From JACDAN01 sp035707105 (lineage in GTDB: Bacteria > Actinomycetota > Thermoleophilia > Gaiellales > Gaiellaceae), in contig DASSUI010000032.1 of NCBI GenBank assembly GCA_035707105.1, positions 25,999 through 89,998 on the forward strand: a DNA stretch of 64,000 nt. The letters run 5' to 3'. The notes under the pieces were generated by a model. It had not been told where the DNA came from and did not search any database. It worked only from the letters and a program-made list of their open reading frames with translations. Position 1 is the stretch's first letter. The number at the start of each line of letters is the position of its first letter. The position numbers and the translations under genes are program-made. Shown one piece after another: positions 1-9,126 of the stretch.

Positions 1-1042
1 ACCGGCGGAGCGGGACACCGGATGCCCGCGCCGCGCGCGCGTCGTGGAGGTTGTAGCACCAGCGTACGCCGGAACAGACGGGCGCAATTCGCGCCCTCGA
101 CGTTCCGACAAGATCGTCGTAGACGAGCGCGGGCAGGTTGACACCCGCGCGGGCGCCGGGATGATGCCAGAGACTGAAGCGCGGGTTGACCTCGAGTAGA
201 CGGAGCTTCCCGTCGCGGCCACGTTTGAAGTCGAACTTGGCCACTCCGCGGAGGCCGATGCGGCTCGTCAGGTCGCGCCCGAGCCGGCGAACGTCCGCCG
301 CGTCAGTGATGAGAAGCGCCGTCGAGGAACCGTACTGCGGCGGGTAGGTCCGTATCTTGCGCCCAGTGAATTCGCCGCGGACAAGACCATCACGGTTCAC
401 ATAGACGTGGTAGCTCTCAATGAGCGTCTCGGGCCCCGGCACCAGCTCCTGCGCAACGGCGTCGACGCCCGCGTCCGCGAGTCTCACGGCGACGTCGCGG
501 AGCTCCTCGACCGTTTGAACATGTACCGCCTTCGTTCGACCAGCAAACGGCTCCCACGTCTCCCACTGGCGCGTGACGGGTTTCACGATGATGGGCGGGC
601 GAAGCTCGATGTCGGGCGAGATGCGGACGCTGGGAGGCACGGGAAGGTTAAGGCGCTCAGCGAGCGCCTGAAAGCGCTCCTTGTCGACGAGGTCCTCGAC
701 AAGCTCGGCATCGGGAACGACGAAGCGAAACGCCTCCCCGAGCTGCTCGCGGTGACGGGAGACGAGGAGGAGGTCCCAGTCGCCCTGGTAGTACAGGACG
801 GGCCGCGCCTCCTGCGCCTCTCCGAAGCGGAGGAGGCGCGCGAGGAGTTCGCCCGGCTCCTTCCAAGGGTCCACCGATTCAATGACCGCATCCGTGAAGC
901 GGGAGTAGCGGACGATCGCGCCCGGCGCCGCGACGACACCGCAACGGATGCCGGCAAGCCCGAGCGGGCGGAGGAGGTCGATGTCGCCGATGACGCAGGC
1001 GAGCGGTTCTGGCCGCGGGAAAGTTACGCTTCTCGGGGACAC
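1..1042 (-). CDS. ATP-grasp family ligase (C-terminus cut by window edge)
   Basis: Likely an ATP-dependent carboxylate-amine ligase of the ATP-grasp superfamily, cytoplasmic, substrate unknown. Translation of the minus strand gives an N-terminal Rossmann-like stretch (PLACVIGDIDLLRPLGLAGI). A lysine-containing ATP-binding strand (PPIIVKPVTRQWE) follows, then the metal-binding end of the fold (KFDFKR, then LLEVNPRFS), whose Glu and Asn normally hold Mg. The frame is open off the left edge, so the end is missing. The GTG at 1042 puts the first beta strand about 14 residues in. A TTG at 1129 would add 29 residues but would nearly touch the divergent aminotransferase start. Its place beside a DegT aminotransferase and a flippase suggests decoration of a polysaccharide or its precursor. 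Confidence 0.75.
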   Translation of the reverse strand, partial: MSPRSVTFPRPEPLACVIGDIDLLRPLGLAGIRCGVVAAPGAIVRYSRFTDAVIESVDPWKEPGELLARLLRFGEAQEARPVLYYQGDWDLLLVSRHREQLGEAFRFVVPDAELVEDLVDKERFQALAERLNLPVPPSVRISPDIELRPPIIVKPVTRQWETWEPFAGRTKAVHVQTVEELRDVAVRLADAGVDAVAQELVPGPETLIESYHVYVNRDGLVRGEFTGRKIRTYPPQYGSSTALLITDAADVRRLGRDLTSRIGLRGVAKFDFKRGRDGKLRLLEVNPRFSLWHHPGARAGVNLPALVYDDLVGTSRARIAPVCSGVRWCYNLHDARAARASGVPLRR

Positions 1043-1131
1043 GTGCCCCGAAGCATGGGCCAACGCCGGTCCAACCGCAAGCTGCTCGCCAGTGGCGTGA
1101 GAGACGAAATCCGGCTCGTGCCGAGACAACG

Positions 1132-2211
1132 TTGACCGCGTCCCGCCTCACACTCTGGCCGCCCCTTCCGCCTGGGGTCTACGCGCGCCGGCGTTCCACC
1201 GACCTTCCCTTCCCGCTCGGTGCGAAGGGGTGCTCGCTCTTCGCGCGAGGCCGCCACGCGCTCTGGGAGGGAGTTCGGTTCCTCGGCGTCGAGCCGGGAG
1301 ACGAAATCCTGGTTCCCGCGTACCACTGCGGGAGCGAAATCGAGGCGCTCGCCGGCGCGGGTCTCATTTGCACCTTCTACGAAGCAGGCGAGACGCTCCA
1401 GCCTGACGACGGCGAGCTCGAGTCACTGCTCACGCCTCGCTCCCGCGCGCTGTTTCTCATTCACTACTACGGCTTCCCCCAGGATGCTCCTCGGTGGCGA
1501 CGGTGGTGCGACGAGAGAGGCCTCCTGCTGATCGAGGATTGCGCCCAGGCGTGGCTCGCCTCGCACGACGGACGTCCGCTCGGGTCGTTCGGCGATCTTG
1601 CGATCTTCAGCCTCTACAAGACGTTCGGAGTGCCGGACGGCGCCGCGCTCGTGTCGACCGGGCAGGCGAGAGGCTCGCGCGCCGCCGGCCGACTCGGGCT
1701 CGTCCCCGTCGGCAAGAAACACGTCTCCTGGCTCATGACTCGGTCGGAACGGCTCGACGCCTTCCTCTCTCGCTTCGAGCACGAGGAGGTCGAGGATTTC
1801 TCCCTCGGTGAGCCGGCGAATCCCTCGTTCGCGACCCGTTTTCTCCTGCCGCGGGTTGCCCGTCCGGATGCTGCGGCACGGCGGCGGGCGAACTACCGAA
1901 TCCTCCTCGACGAGTTCGTCGAACATGTACCGCCACCATTTGCGCGGCTTCCCGAGGAAGCATGCCCTCTCGTCTTCCCACTCGAGGTCGGAGGGCGGCC
2001 GGGGCTCCGCGAACGACTGGAGCGGGAGGGGATCGAAGCCCGGCGGTTCTGGCCCTTCCTCCATCCTCTGTTTCCCGCCCGGGACTTCCCTGGAGCCGTC
2101 TCTTGGCACGATCGCTTCCTCGCATTGCCAGTCCACCAAGAGCTCCGCGAGGGAGAAGTCGGTCGGGAGGCAGCCGGGATCCGCCGAGCGCTCGCGTCGC
2201 GAGCCCCCTGA
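1132..2211 (+). CDS. DegT/DnrJ/EryC1/StrS-family PLP aminotransferase
   Basis: Predicted PLP-dependent sugar aminotransferase of fold type I, the family that aminates keto-sugar nucleotides for glycan synthesis. The 359-residue protein has the family layout: an N-terminal substrate-entry motif (VPAYHCGSE, about 61-69), the cofactor aspartate in EDCAQA (D136), and the Schiff-base lysine in FSLYKTFG (K163) followed by a Gly-containing loop. Length is slightly short of the usual 370-400. The TTG at 1132 is the first start in the open frame; no strong ribosome-binding site is visible, so a start further in cannot be excluded. It diverges from the ATP-grasp gene and belongs to the polysaccharide locus. 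The sugar acted on cannot be read from the sequence. Confidence 0.85.
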   Translation: MTASRLTLWPPLPPGVYARRRSTDLPFPLGAKGCSLFARGRHALWEGVRFLGVEPGDEILVPAYHCGSEIEALAGAGLICTFYEAGETLQPDDGELESLLTPRSRALFLIHYYGFPQDAPRWRRWCDERGLLLIEDCAQAWLASHDGRPLGSFGDLAIFSLYKTFGVPDGAALVSTGQARGSRAAGRLGLVPVGKKHVSWLMTRSERLDAFLSRFEHEEVEDFSLGEPANPSFATRFLLPRVARPDAAARRRANYRILLDEFVEHVPPPFARLPEEACPLVFPLEVGGRPGLRERLEREGIEARRFWPFLHPLFPARDFPGAVSWHDRFLALPVHQELREGEVGREAAGIRRALASRAP

Positions 2212-2289
2212 ACCGGTGACTTCGTCCCTGTCTGAGACCGAGGGCCTTGAGCGCCGTAAGCGAGGGCTCACGCCGAGAGTGCTGTCCGG

Positions 2290-3630
2290 CTAACTCGTGC
2301 GGAAGCCGCTCGCCGCGCGGCGCCAGAGTGCGAGGAGGTCTCGCCCTCGCGGAACGAGATCGCTCATGCGCGCACCCAGAGCACGGGCAAAGAGAACAGC
2401 TACGGCGAGCCCGCCCGCCGTGTACGCAATCGTCGAGGCAACGGCCGCACCCAGACCCCCGTACGGCGGTATCAGGACGATGTCGAGCGCTACGGTGATT
2501 GCGAACGCGACGGCCACCGCGGCGGTCTCGAGCCCAGGCCGCGACTGTGCAGTGAGCGCGTCACCGAGGAGTTTGAGGGAAACGATCCCGAACGCGCCGA
2601 ACGCAAGCACGCGAAGGTCGTCTACCGACCCCGCGAACTCCTTTCCGAAGATGGCGGTACAAAGGACAGGAGCCGAGACGACCATGATCACTGCCGGCGC
2701 CACTGTGAGAAGCATGGCGGCCCGAAACAGCGTGGCCGCCTGTCGCGCGGCTTCTGTGGGCTGAGCACGAACAAGATCGGGCCGCTGGACGTTGACGAAC
2801 GCCTGTGGCAAGAAGAACAGTGCTTCGGCCCAAGCAACTGCGACGCTGTACAGCCCGAGCTCCCGCGACCCTGCGATGGCCCCGACGAACCACTGGTCGA
2901 GACGGTAATTCCCCGTCAACATCACGCGTCCGGCGTGCACCTTGATCCCAAAGCCGACCACGGGCCTGACGAGGGCACGGTCAGGTCGGCCGAAACCGGC
3001 GAGCCTGCGTTGCACGTACCACACGAGCAAGGCCGTGCTCGCCAAATACCCACCGACCATTGTGGCGATCGCGGCGAAAACCGTGAGTTCGCCCATGGCC
3101 GCCAGGATTCCATTGACCGCAGCGGTCAAGAGCGGGCCCACGACATGGGCGAGGTTCGCCGCGGCGAACCCGTAGTCTGCCTGAACGAGATACAGGAGGT
3201 ACAACTCGAAGATGATGACCGGAATCGACGCGAGCGCGAGCCATCGGGCGCTGGCGTCCGCGTCGCCGGCCAGTGCCGGAAACAGGGCGATGAGGCCGGC
3301 GACAACGCCTATCGATGCCGCGCCGAGGACGACCGAGAAGACGATGGAGTTCGTCGCAAGCGCCGGCCTGAGGTGCGGCGAGCGCCCCGCGAGATTCGAG
3401 TGTGCCTGATGGACGCCGAGGGCAGCCAACTGTGAGGTCAGGAAGACGATCGTCGCTAGGAACGCGACATCGCCTCTGCCAGCAGGCCCAAGTGCTCGCG
3501 CGATGACCAGGACGTTTACGAGCGCGATGACCGCCGCTGCTACCTGGCTCAAGTACGTGAAGAGCGCCGCAACGGCAAACGGCGGGCGCGCGACGGTCCT
3601 TGACTGGCGTGAGCCGCCCCGCCCTACCAT
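2290..3630 (-). CDS. Polysaccharide flippase (Wzx/MOP family membrane protein)
   Basis: Integral membrane protein of 446 residues with about 12 hydrophobic segments spread over its length. The composition and lengths are typical of Wzx/RfbX flippases of the MOP superfamily, which move undecaprenyl-linked oligosaccharides across the membrane. Segments include a first helix after a short basic N-terminus (about 17-45) and a glycine/alanine-rich last pair near the C-terminus. It diverges from the O-antigen ligase gene only 15 bases away, so the two probably share a promoter region. A second flippase lies at 10628-12160, which may indicate two export routes or two glycans. Assignment rests on topology and context; sequence motifs in this family are weak. 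Confidence 0.8.
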   Translation of the reverse strand: MVGRGGSRQSRTVARPPFAVAALFTYLSQVAAAVIALVNVLVIARALGPAGRGDVAFLATIVFLTSQLAALGVHQAHSNLAGRSPHLRPALATNSIVFSVVLGAASIGVVAGLIALFPALAGDADASARWLALASIPVIIFELYLLYLVQADYGFAAANLAHVVGPLLTAAVNGILAAMGELTVFAAIATMVGGYLASTALLVWYVQRRLAGFGRPDRALVRPVVGFGIKVHAGRVMLTGNYRLDQWFVGAIAGSRELGLYSVAVAWAEALFFLPQAFVNVQRPDLVRAQPTEAARQAATLFRAAMLLTVAPAVIMVVSAPVLCTAIFGKEFAGSVDDLRVLAFGAFGIVSLKLLGDALTAQSRPGLETAAVAVAFAITVALDIVLIPPYGGLGAAVASTIAYTAGGLAVAVLFARALGARMSDLVPRGRDLLALWRRAASGFRTS

Positions 3631-3645
3631 GATCTGAGGATATTC

Positions 3646-5106
3646 ATGCCAAGCTGGGAAGCTCTTGCCGGGCCTGCTGGCGATCCAAGTGCGTTCGGCA
3701 GGACGATCGATCGCGTGGCGGTCGCACCGTTAACCGCGGTGGTCGCTGCATCCGTGGTCGCTATCGCGCTTGGCGGCGCAGCCGCCGCCGATGTGAGACT
3801 TGCCCTGGCGCTGACTGCAGCCGTCGTGGTTGGAGCCGCGCTGGTTCTGAAGCCGTCATTTCTCCTGCCCATGCTCGTCGTGGGGGTATTTCTCGAAGTC
3901 GTCAGCCTCGGAGGGCTGGGACTCGTGCCACTCATTGCCCCGGTAGGGCTTCTTTTCCTGCTCGCCGCCGCCTTGCGGCCGGGCACGGAGATCCGTGTCG
4001 GAGCGCCGCTCGTGTGGGCGTTTGCGTATGCGATCTGGGCGTACGCCAGCGGACTCTGGACCGTCAGCCTTGACGGGACCGCTTACCTCATCGCGTCGCT
4101 CGCGATCTCGGTCGTGTACATGCTCTGCTTCGCGGCACTGCTCGACAACGAGCGCGAACTCGAGCGCGTGCTGTACGCCTTTACCTTCGCGGCCCTCGCA
4201 ATCGGCGCCTTCGCCATCGGTGTGTTCGCGCTGGGTTTCTCTGAGAGCCTCACCGAGGGTCGAAGCACCGGCGGAACGGGCGATCCAAACGTGTTCGCGG
4301 CATATCAAGTCGTGGCTCTGCCGCTTGCTGTCGTGCTCGCGGATCGCGCGCAGAAGCGCTGGGAGAGGGTCGTCGTCTATGGCGCGATCCTCGCGGTGAT
4401 CGGCTCGGTGCTTACATCCGTCTCACGCGGCGGCGTCCTCACGTTGACCGCGTTGACCCTTCTCCTACTGGTTGCGCCGGCACGCACGTTCTTCCGCTCG
4501 GCGCGCCACAAGGCGATCTTCGCGACAGCCGCGGTGATCGCGGCGACCGTCTCGCTTGCGGCAAGCGGCGACCAAATCTTGCCGCGTCTCGAATCCGTCT
4601 TCGGCGATGACGCCGCGGAAACCGCAGCGAGCCGGGGCTCCGGTCGGCTCGAGTTCTGGGCGGCAGCATGGCGATCTGCCCATGAACGGCCGCTCAATGG
4701 CCTCGGCTACGGCGCGTTCCGCGATGTCTCGAACGAGCTGATTGTCGATACGCCAGGCGTCAGCTTCCAGCACTTCGAGCTGCGACCAGGTGGATCCCGT
4801 GTTCACAGCGCGTACCTTGGGTCGCTCGCCGAGCTCGGCATCGTCGGGCTGGCGCTCTTTCTGGGCCTACTGTGCTCGACTGCGCTTGCGCTTCGCCGCA
4901 CGGCGAAGCGAGCCCGGGCGGCCGGCCGCTACTTCGTTATGCGAGTGGCAAATGCGCTCCTGCTCAGCCTGCTTGGCTGGTCGATCGCCTCTGTCTTCCT
5001 CTCCTCCGAGACTTCGCGCCCGTTGTGGATCGTGGTCGGACTGGCACTCGCGCTTCCGAAGCTCGTCCCGAAAGGCCCGCCAAGGGACACGGCGGTGCGG
5101 CTATAG
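3646..5106 (+). CDS. O-antigen ligase/polymerase family protein (Wzy/WaaL-like)
   Basis: Membrane protein of 486 residues with about 11-12 transmembrane helices and one large extracytoplasmic loop. The loop region (residues about 310-400) carries the Wzy_C/O-antigen ligase hallmark: an Arg-rich entry (GSGRLEFWAAAW), then LNGLGYGAFRD and VHSAYLGSLAELG. These conserved His and Gly positions are known from ligases and polymerases that transfer lipid-linked glycans. The ATG at 3646 has a GAGG ribosome site six to ten bases upstream. It converges with the GNAT gene, overlapping by six bases. Whether it polymerises repeat units or ligates glycan to an acceptor cannot be decided here; in a Gram-positive-type actinobacterium polymerase is likelier. 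Confidence 0.85.
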   Translation: MPSWEALAGPAGDPSAFGRTIDRVAVAPLTAVVAASVVAIALGGAAAADVRLALALTAAVVVGAALVLKPSFLLPMLVVGVFLEVVSLGGLGLVPLIAPVGLLFLLAAALRPGTEIRVGAPLVWAFAYAIWAYASGLWTVSLDGTAYLIASLAISVVYMLCFAALLDNERELERVLYAFTFAALAIGAFAIGVFALGFSESLTEGRSTGGTGDPNVFAAYQVVALPLAVVLADRAQKRWERVVVYGAILAVIGSVLTSVSRGGVLTLTALTLLLLVAPARTFFRSARHKAIFATAAVIAATVSLAASGDQILPRLESVFGDDAAETAASRGSGRLEFWAAAWRSAHERPLNGLGYGAFRDVSNELIVDTPGVSFQHFELRPGGSRVHSAYLGSLAELGIVGLALFLGLLCSTALALRRTAKRARAAGRYFVMRVANALLLSLLGWSIASVFLSSETSRPLWIVVGLALALPKLVPKGPPRDTAVRL

Positions 5107-6210
5107 GCGCAGCCGCCGGGCGACGCGACGCATGGCGATCGATGTGGTCGCGAGTACGCGGACGGGATGCCATGCGCGCGTGAGTACGAGCGTTCGAGTC
5201 TGGCGATCGCCGTTGGCGAAGCGCTGCTTGTACGCTTCGCCGCCGGAGAGCATGTCGTACTGGGCGGCCCCCTCTTCGATTGCGTCGCGAATCGTTCTGC
5301 CCAGCAGCACGATGCCCGCGCTGCGCCGAGACCATGCGGGATCCAGCCCCGACTGGTAGTGGGCGTACCGTTGACCGATTCGCCAGCCGAACCAGGCGGC
5401 GATCGGCTGCTCGTCGATCTCGAGAAACCAAAGGCGCAACCAACCGGCGTCTAGAGCAGCAGCTGCGAAATTCAGCAACGCACTGTGGGCGCCAGGTCTC
5501 GACAGGGTCGAGGTCCCCCGCGTTTGCCACCGGCGTTCATGGAGGTCGAGGAAGGCGGATACGTCGGCCGTCAGTTCGGCCGCGCTCAAGGTCCGGCGAA
5601 AGCGCACAGCGTGGTCGCGTTCGAGTACGCGAAGCTCGCGACGAAGATGCGCACGAAACTTCCGACTTCGCGTCGCGAGGTAGTCGTCCCAGGACGAGAT
5701 GCCTGAGAGGTCGATGTAGGGGAGCACTTCCCGATGGTCCTCCACCGCGGCCAACCGTCGCATGGACCACCGCCTTAGCGAAACCACCCACTGAGCCGCA
5801 ATATCGACGTTGTCGAGGATGATGACTGACCAGTCACCCTTCCTCTGCGCAAGCACGTTGGCAGCGGCAAACGCGACGGTTTCCTCATCCTGGGCGGCCG
5901 AGACGGGGTGGAAGTAGTCACCGAACGGGCCGCCGGCGAAACGCAGTCGCCGCGGTCGCTCGCGAAGCGAGATCACGAGCGGGAGAAGACCGCGAAGCCC
6001 CTCCTCGTCGCGGACGACGACTACCCACGGCGCCGTCTCACCCGGTTGGCGCGCGAGCCACGCGCGGAACCACTCAGGCGAGATGAACGCGTTTTCACGG
6101 CTCTCAGCGAGCGCGCGCCACGCCCGCTCGAAATCCGCCAGTGCCGCGAGGTCAGTGACAACGTCGACGCTCGCCGTGCGAGGACTGCCTTTGAGATCTG
6201 CGCCGATCAT
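5101..6210 (-). CDS. CelD/BcsL-like GNAT-fold acyltransferase
   Basis: Predicted cytoplasmic acyltransferase of the Acetyltransf_6 (CelD/FemAB-like) type common in polysaccharide loci, 369 residues. The N-terminal half carries FERAWRALAE and ENAFISPEWFRAW, which matches the usual opening of this family. The C-terminal GNAT half has the segment from SAFLDLHERRWQ through QPIAAWFGWRIG and YHYQSGLDP-like AHYQSGLDPAW, with the family-typical Tyr/Gln. It follows the epimerase gene on the same strand with a 56-base gap and may be co-transcribed with it. The likely role is acylation of a sugar or of a lipid-linked intermediate; the substrate is unknown. Confidence 0.75.
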   Translation of the reverse strand: MIGADLKGSPRTASVDVVTDLAALADFERAWRALAESRENAFISPEWFRAWLARQPGETAPWVVVVRDEEGLRGLLPLVISLRERPRRLRFAGGPFGDYFHPVSAAQDEETVAFAAANVLAQRKGDWSVIILDNVDIAAQWVVSLRRWSMRRLAAVEDHREVLPYIDLSGISSWDDYLATRSRKFRAHLRRELRVLERDHAVRFRRTLSAAELTADVSAFLDLHERRWQTRGTSTLSRPGAHSALLNFAAAALDAGWLRLWFLEIDEQPIAAWFGWRIGQRYAHYQSGLDPAWSRRSAGIVLLGRTIRDAIEEGAAQYDMLSGGEAYKQRFANGDRQTRTLVLTRAWHPVRVLATTSIAMRRVARRLRL

Positions 6211-6266
6211 ACGCCTGCGCTCCGGACCCGGATGTTCACACCGCCCGCTGCGTACGCTTGCGCAGC

Positions 6267-7274
6267 TCAGACGTTGTATAGAGACGGTTTGTAGTCACCG
6301 AGGGCCGTCTCGAACCACTCGATCGTGCGCCGTAATCCCTCCTCGAGCGACACTTGGGCGATCCAGCCCGTGAGCCGCTCCGCTTTGCCGGTATCTGCAA
6401 TTAGCCGCTCGACCTCGCTGCCCGGCGGACGGGCGCGGACGGGCGAGTGCTCGACCGCGACCTGCCGGTTGACAAGGCGCAGGACCAGGGCCGCGAGATC
6501 GGCGATGGAGACCTCGACGCCGGTGCCGAGGTTAATGACCTCGCCGTCGAGCCCTTCTGTCTCGGCACACCGAATAAGGCCGGCAACGGTGTCCTCCACA
6601 TAGAGGAAGTCGCGGGTTGGATGCGTCGACCCGAGCTCGACAGCATCCATAGCCATCGCCTGCGTGATCACGGTGGGGATGACGGCCCGAGCAGATTGGC
6701 GCGGCCCGTAGGTGTTGAAGGGACGCGCGATCACTACCGGGATCTCGAAAGAGTCCTTGAAGCTCAGCGCAAGCTGATCTGCGGCGATCTTCGTGGCAGC
6801 GTAGGGCGACTGTGCCTTCAGCGGATGGTCCTCGTCGATGGGAACGGACTGGGCTGTGCCGTAGACCTCGCTTGTCGATGTATGGACGAGACGTCGTACC
6901 TCCTCGCGGCGCGAGGCCTCGAGAACGTTCAGCGTCCCGGTGACGTTCGCCTCAACGAACTCACGAGGGTGCTGATAGGAGTACGGAATCGGGATCAGTG
7001 CTCCGAGGTGAAAGACCGATTCGCACCCCTGCACCGCTCCGCCGACCGCGTCGGGATTGACGAGGTCGCCACGAAAAATCTCGACGCTATCGGCAAGGCC
7101 CGAGTCCAACCTCTCGAGCCAGCCGTAATCGTTTCGCGAGTTGTAGCGAACGAAAGCTCGAACGCTCGCTCCTGCTTGTGCGAGCGCCTCTACGAGCTGA
7201 CTCCCGATGAAACCGGCCGCCCCGGTCACGAGCGTTCGGCGGCCACTCCAGTCAAGGTTGTGTTCTCGCATCAT
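6267..7274 (-). CDS. NAD-dependent sugar-nucleotide epimerase/dehydratase (extended SDR)
   Basis: Extended short-chain dehydrogenase acting on nucleotide sugars, 335 residues. The Rossmann motif GAAGFIGS sits near residue 18, the conserved HTSTSEVYG strand carries the catalytic Ser/Thr, and YAATK (about 160) is the YxxxK pair. The C-terminal substrate domain includes RPFNTYGPRQS and RDFLYVEDTV, as in UDP-glucose 4-epimerases and GDP-mannose/dTDP-glucose dehydratases. The frame is open much further upstream, but the ATG at 7274 (or 7271) starts just before the dinucleotide-binding strand, whereas the upstream residues are Arg-rich and look non-coding. It lies upstream of the CelD-like gene. 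Epimerase versus 4,6-dehydratase is undecided. Confidence 0.85.
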   Translation of the reverse strand: MMREHNLDWSGRRTLVTGAAGFIGSQLVEALAQAGASVRAFVRYNSRNDYGWLERLDSGLADSVEIFRGDLVNPDAVGGAVQGCESVFHLGALIPIPYSYQHPREFVEANVTGTLNVLEASRREEVRRLVHTSTSEVYGTAQSVPIDEDHPLKAQSPYAATKIAADQLALSFKDSFEIPVVIARPFNTYGPRQSARAVIPTVITQAMAMDAVELGSTHPTRDFLYVEDTVAGLIRCAETEGLDGEVINLGTGVEVSIADLAALVLRLVNRQVAVEHSPVRARPPGSEVERLIADTGKAERLTGWIAQVSLEEGLRRTIEWFETALGDYKPSLYNV

Positions 7275-7470
7275 TCGCCGTCGCGCCGAGACCGAACAGC
7301 CTACGATCTCTCGGCGGTGCAATGTACTTGTTGCGCCGCCCCACTCGCGCTCGCGTCCTCGGACGCCCGCGCGTGATCCGGGTATGCGCCCGTAGCGGCA
7401 CATCAGACGTGTCGCGCTCCTGCTCCTGGCCTCGGTGCGGATGTGGCGGACGTTCAGCGCGCCCGCGCTA

Positions 7471-7498
7471 TTGAACGCGCTGCGGTTCCGGCTAAGAT
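7471..7498 (+). promoter_or_regulatory. Sigma70-type promoter of the PqqD/HprK-like operon
   Basis: TTGAAC at 7471-7476 and TAAGAT at 7493-7498 are separated by 16 bases. Both are close to vegetative consensus and stand out in a GC-rich region. Transcription would start near 7505, giving a leader of about 30 bases that contains a purine-rich GGGGGAGGAGG ribosome site just upstream of the ATG at 7535. Confidence 0.6.
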
Positions 7499-7534
7499 CT
7501 GAACGGGACAATCCGGGGGAGGAGGGGGACATCT

Positions 7535-8002
7535 ATGGGAACGGCAGGCTTCAGGGTGAAGACCCCTGACGTGATGCACGAGTCGATCGAGGGTGAGGTA
7601 ATCATCATCAACCTCGTCTCGGGGACCTATTACAGCGTCCGCGGAAGCGGCGCAGAGATCTGGGCGCTGGCGGAGGGCGCGGAAGCGGTGAGCAACGAGG
7701 CCATCGTGGACGCCCTCAACCCGGTCTTCGATTGCTCACGGGCGGAGCTCGAGCGCGGAGTAACGGCGTTCGTGGACGAGCTTCTGCGCGAAGGTCTCGT
7801 AGCCGAGGTTGAGACGGAAGAGGAGACGCGGCGGACGCTGACGCTGGGTGGAAACGGACACACGCGTCGGCCCTTCGAGATCCCGAAGCTCGAGAAGTAC
7901 ACGGACATGCAGGACCTTGTATTGATCGATCCCGTCCACCAGGTGGACGAAGGGGGATGGCCCCGTCGCTCGGATGCTCCGACACAGGACTCCGATGGGT
8001 GA
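7535..8002 (+). CDS. PqqD-like protein (HPr-rel-A system type)
   Basis: Small PqqD-fold protein of 155 residues. The core follows the family pattern: VMHESIEGEVIIINLVSGTYYSV (about 11-33) gives the paired strands with the N-L-x-T/S-G-x-Y motif, then GSGAEIWALAEG and a helical AELERGVTAFVDELLREGLV. PqqD-fold proteins bind leader peptides in RiPP pathways, but members next to an HPr-kinase-like gene form a separate class in polysaccharide/exosortase loci with no known peptide. A polar tail of about 50 residues follows the domain. A strong ribosome site precedes the ATG. Its stop overlaps the GTG of the kinase-like gene, so the two are translationally coupled. No radical SAM enzyme or precursor peptide was found nearby. 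Confidence 0.85.
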   Translation: MGTAGFRVKTPDVMHESIEGEVIIINLVSGTYYSVRGSGAEIWALAEGAEAVSNEAIVDALNPVFDCSRAELERGVTAFVDELLREGLVAEVETEEETRRTLTLGGNGHTRRPFEIPKLEKYTDMQDLVLIDPVHQVDEGGWPRRSDAPTQDSDG

Positions 8003-9126
8003 TCGGGCGTGCCGGTAGTCGGGAGCACGCAGTGACCGGCGTCGCGGGCACCCAAGGTGCCGCGGCGGAGTGGACGGAAGGAGCACTCGACGGCCTTGGC
8101 ACGAGCTTCGCCTTGGCCGCCGAGGCGAGTGGTGGCGTGTCCGACCACTGCTACTCGCTCGCGGGGGCTAACGTCCTCTTCCGCTTCGCGAGCCCCGCGC
8201 TCCGTGAACGGTTGTCGCGGGCGTTCGCCCACCTTGCGGCCGGGCCAGACGTCGAGGCGACTTCCCCGACGCTGACAGTCCATCTCTGGGACTCGGCGTC
8301 GACCGGGACAGAGCCTCCTCCACGTCCCGCCGTGCCCCACGACTACGCCGAGGGTGCGCTATTCCACTTCCACCAGCCTCCGTTGCGCGCCGCCTACCAA
8401 CCTGGCCTCGAAACTCTCAGCGTTCTGGACTCGACCGGGCGAGCCGCATGGTATTGGGTGGCAGACGCCTTCGACCAGCCGTATTGGGACCAGGCGTGCC
8501 CGCTCCGCCAGATCCTGTTCTGGTGGCTTGGCTCGAGGAACTATCTCCAGGTCCATGGCGCCGCTGTCGGCACCTCAGCGGGCGGTGCGCTCGTCGTCGG
8601 CAAAGCGGGATCCGGTAAGTCCACCGTTGCTCTCTCGAGCTTGGGCTCCCAGCTTCTCTACGCCGGCGACGACTACGTCGCAATCACCCTCGAGCCGACG
8701 CCGCGCGTCCAGAGCCTCTACAGCTCCGGGAAGATCGAGCCCGAGCACGTGCGCAAGCTGCTGCCGCATCTCCTGCCGCGGATCGCGAATCTGGAGCGAC
8801 TGGACGACGAGAAGGCGGTTGTCTACGTCCACGAACACTTTCCCGAACAAGTCACATCGGGCTTTCCGCTCCACGCCGTGCTCGTTCCGAAGGTCCGGCC
8901 GACACGCCGCGAGACCTGCGTCGTCGAGACGTCGCGAGCCGCTGCTTTTTCGGCTCTCGCGCCCAGCACGATCCTGCAGCTGCATACCGCTGAGGCCGAC
9001 TCGCTTGCGACCATGTCTCGTCTTGTCCACCGTGTGCCGTGCTTCGGTCTGGAGCTCGGTTCGGATATTTCTGCGATCCCCGACGCGATCGCCGATCTGC
9101 TCGCGCGCCTTTCGGGCCCCGAATGA
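7999..9126 (+). CDS. HPr kinase/phosphorylase-like protein (HprK-related kinase A type)
   Basis: P-loop protein of 375 residues related to the C-terminal domain of HPr serine kinase. The Walker A motif GKAGSGKS lies at about 201-208, preceded by QVHGAAV and followed by YAGDDYVAI, the usual order in HprK-like folds. The first 170 residues have no assigned function. The GTG at 7999 was chosen because it forms a GTGA overlap with the PqqD-like gene; a GTG at 8032 is an alternative. In proteobacteria this kinase type with a PqqD partner defines the HPr-rel-A system, whose target is unknown. No HPr gene is seen here. It is followed with ATGA overlap by a glycosyltransferase, suggesting a link to glycan assembly. 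Confidence 0.75.
   Translation: MIGRAGSREHAVTGVAGTQGAAAEWTEGALDGLGTSFALAAEASGGVSDHCYSLAGANVLFRFASPALRERLSRAFAHLAAGPDVEATSPTLTVHLWDSASTGTEPPPRPAVPHDYAEGALFHFHQPPLRAAYQPGLETLSVLDSTGRAAWYWVADAFDQPYWDQACPLRQILFWWLGSRNYLQVHGAAVGTSAGGALVVGKAGSGKSTVALSSLGSQLLYAGDDYVAITLEPTPRVQSLYSSGKIEPEHVRKLLPHLLPRIANLERLDDEKAVVYVHEHFPEQVTSGFPLHAVLVPKVRPTRRETCVVETSRAAAFSALAPSTILQLHTAEADSLATMSRLVHRVPCFGLELGSDISAIPDAIADLLARLSGPE

Noticed and set aside
407..1135. Plus-strand 242-codon frame at the left end
   Set aside because: It lies opposite the ATP-grasp gene, whose ATP-grasp motifs are visible on the minus strand; the plus frame has no domain.
7535..9126. RiPP or lasso-peptide cluster suggested by the PqqD-like gene
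   Set aside because: No radical SAM, B-protein, protease or precursor peptide was found; the neighbours are glycan genes and an HprK-like kinase.
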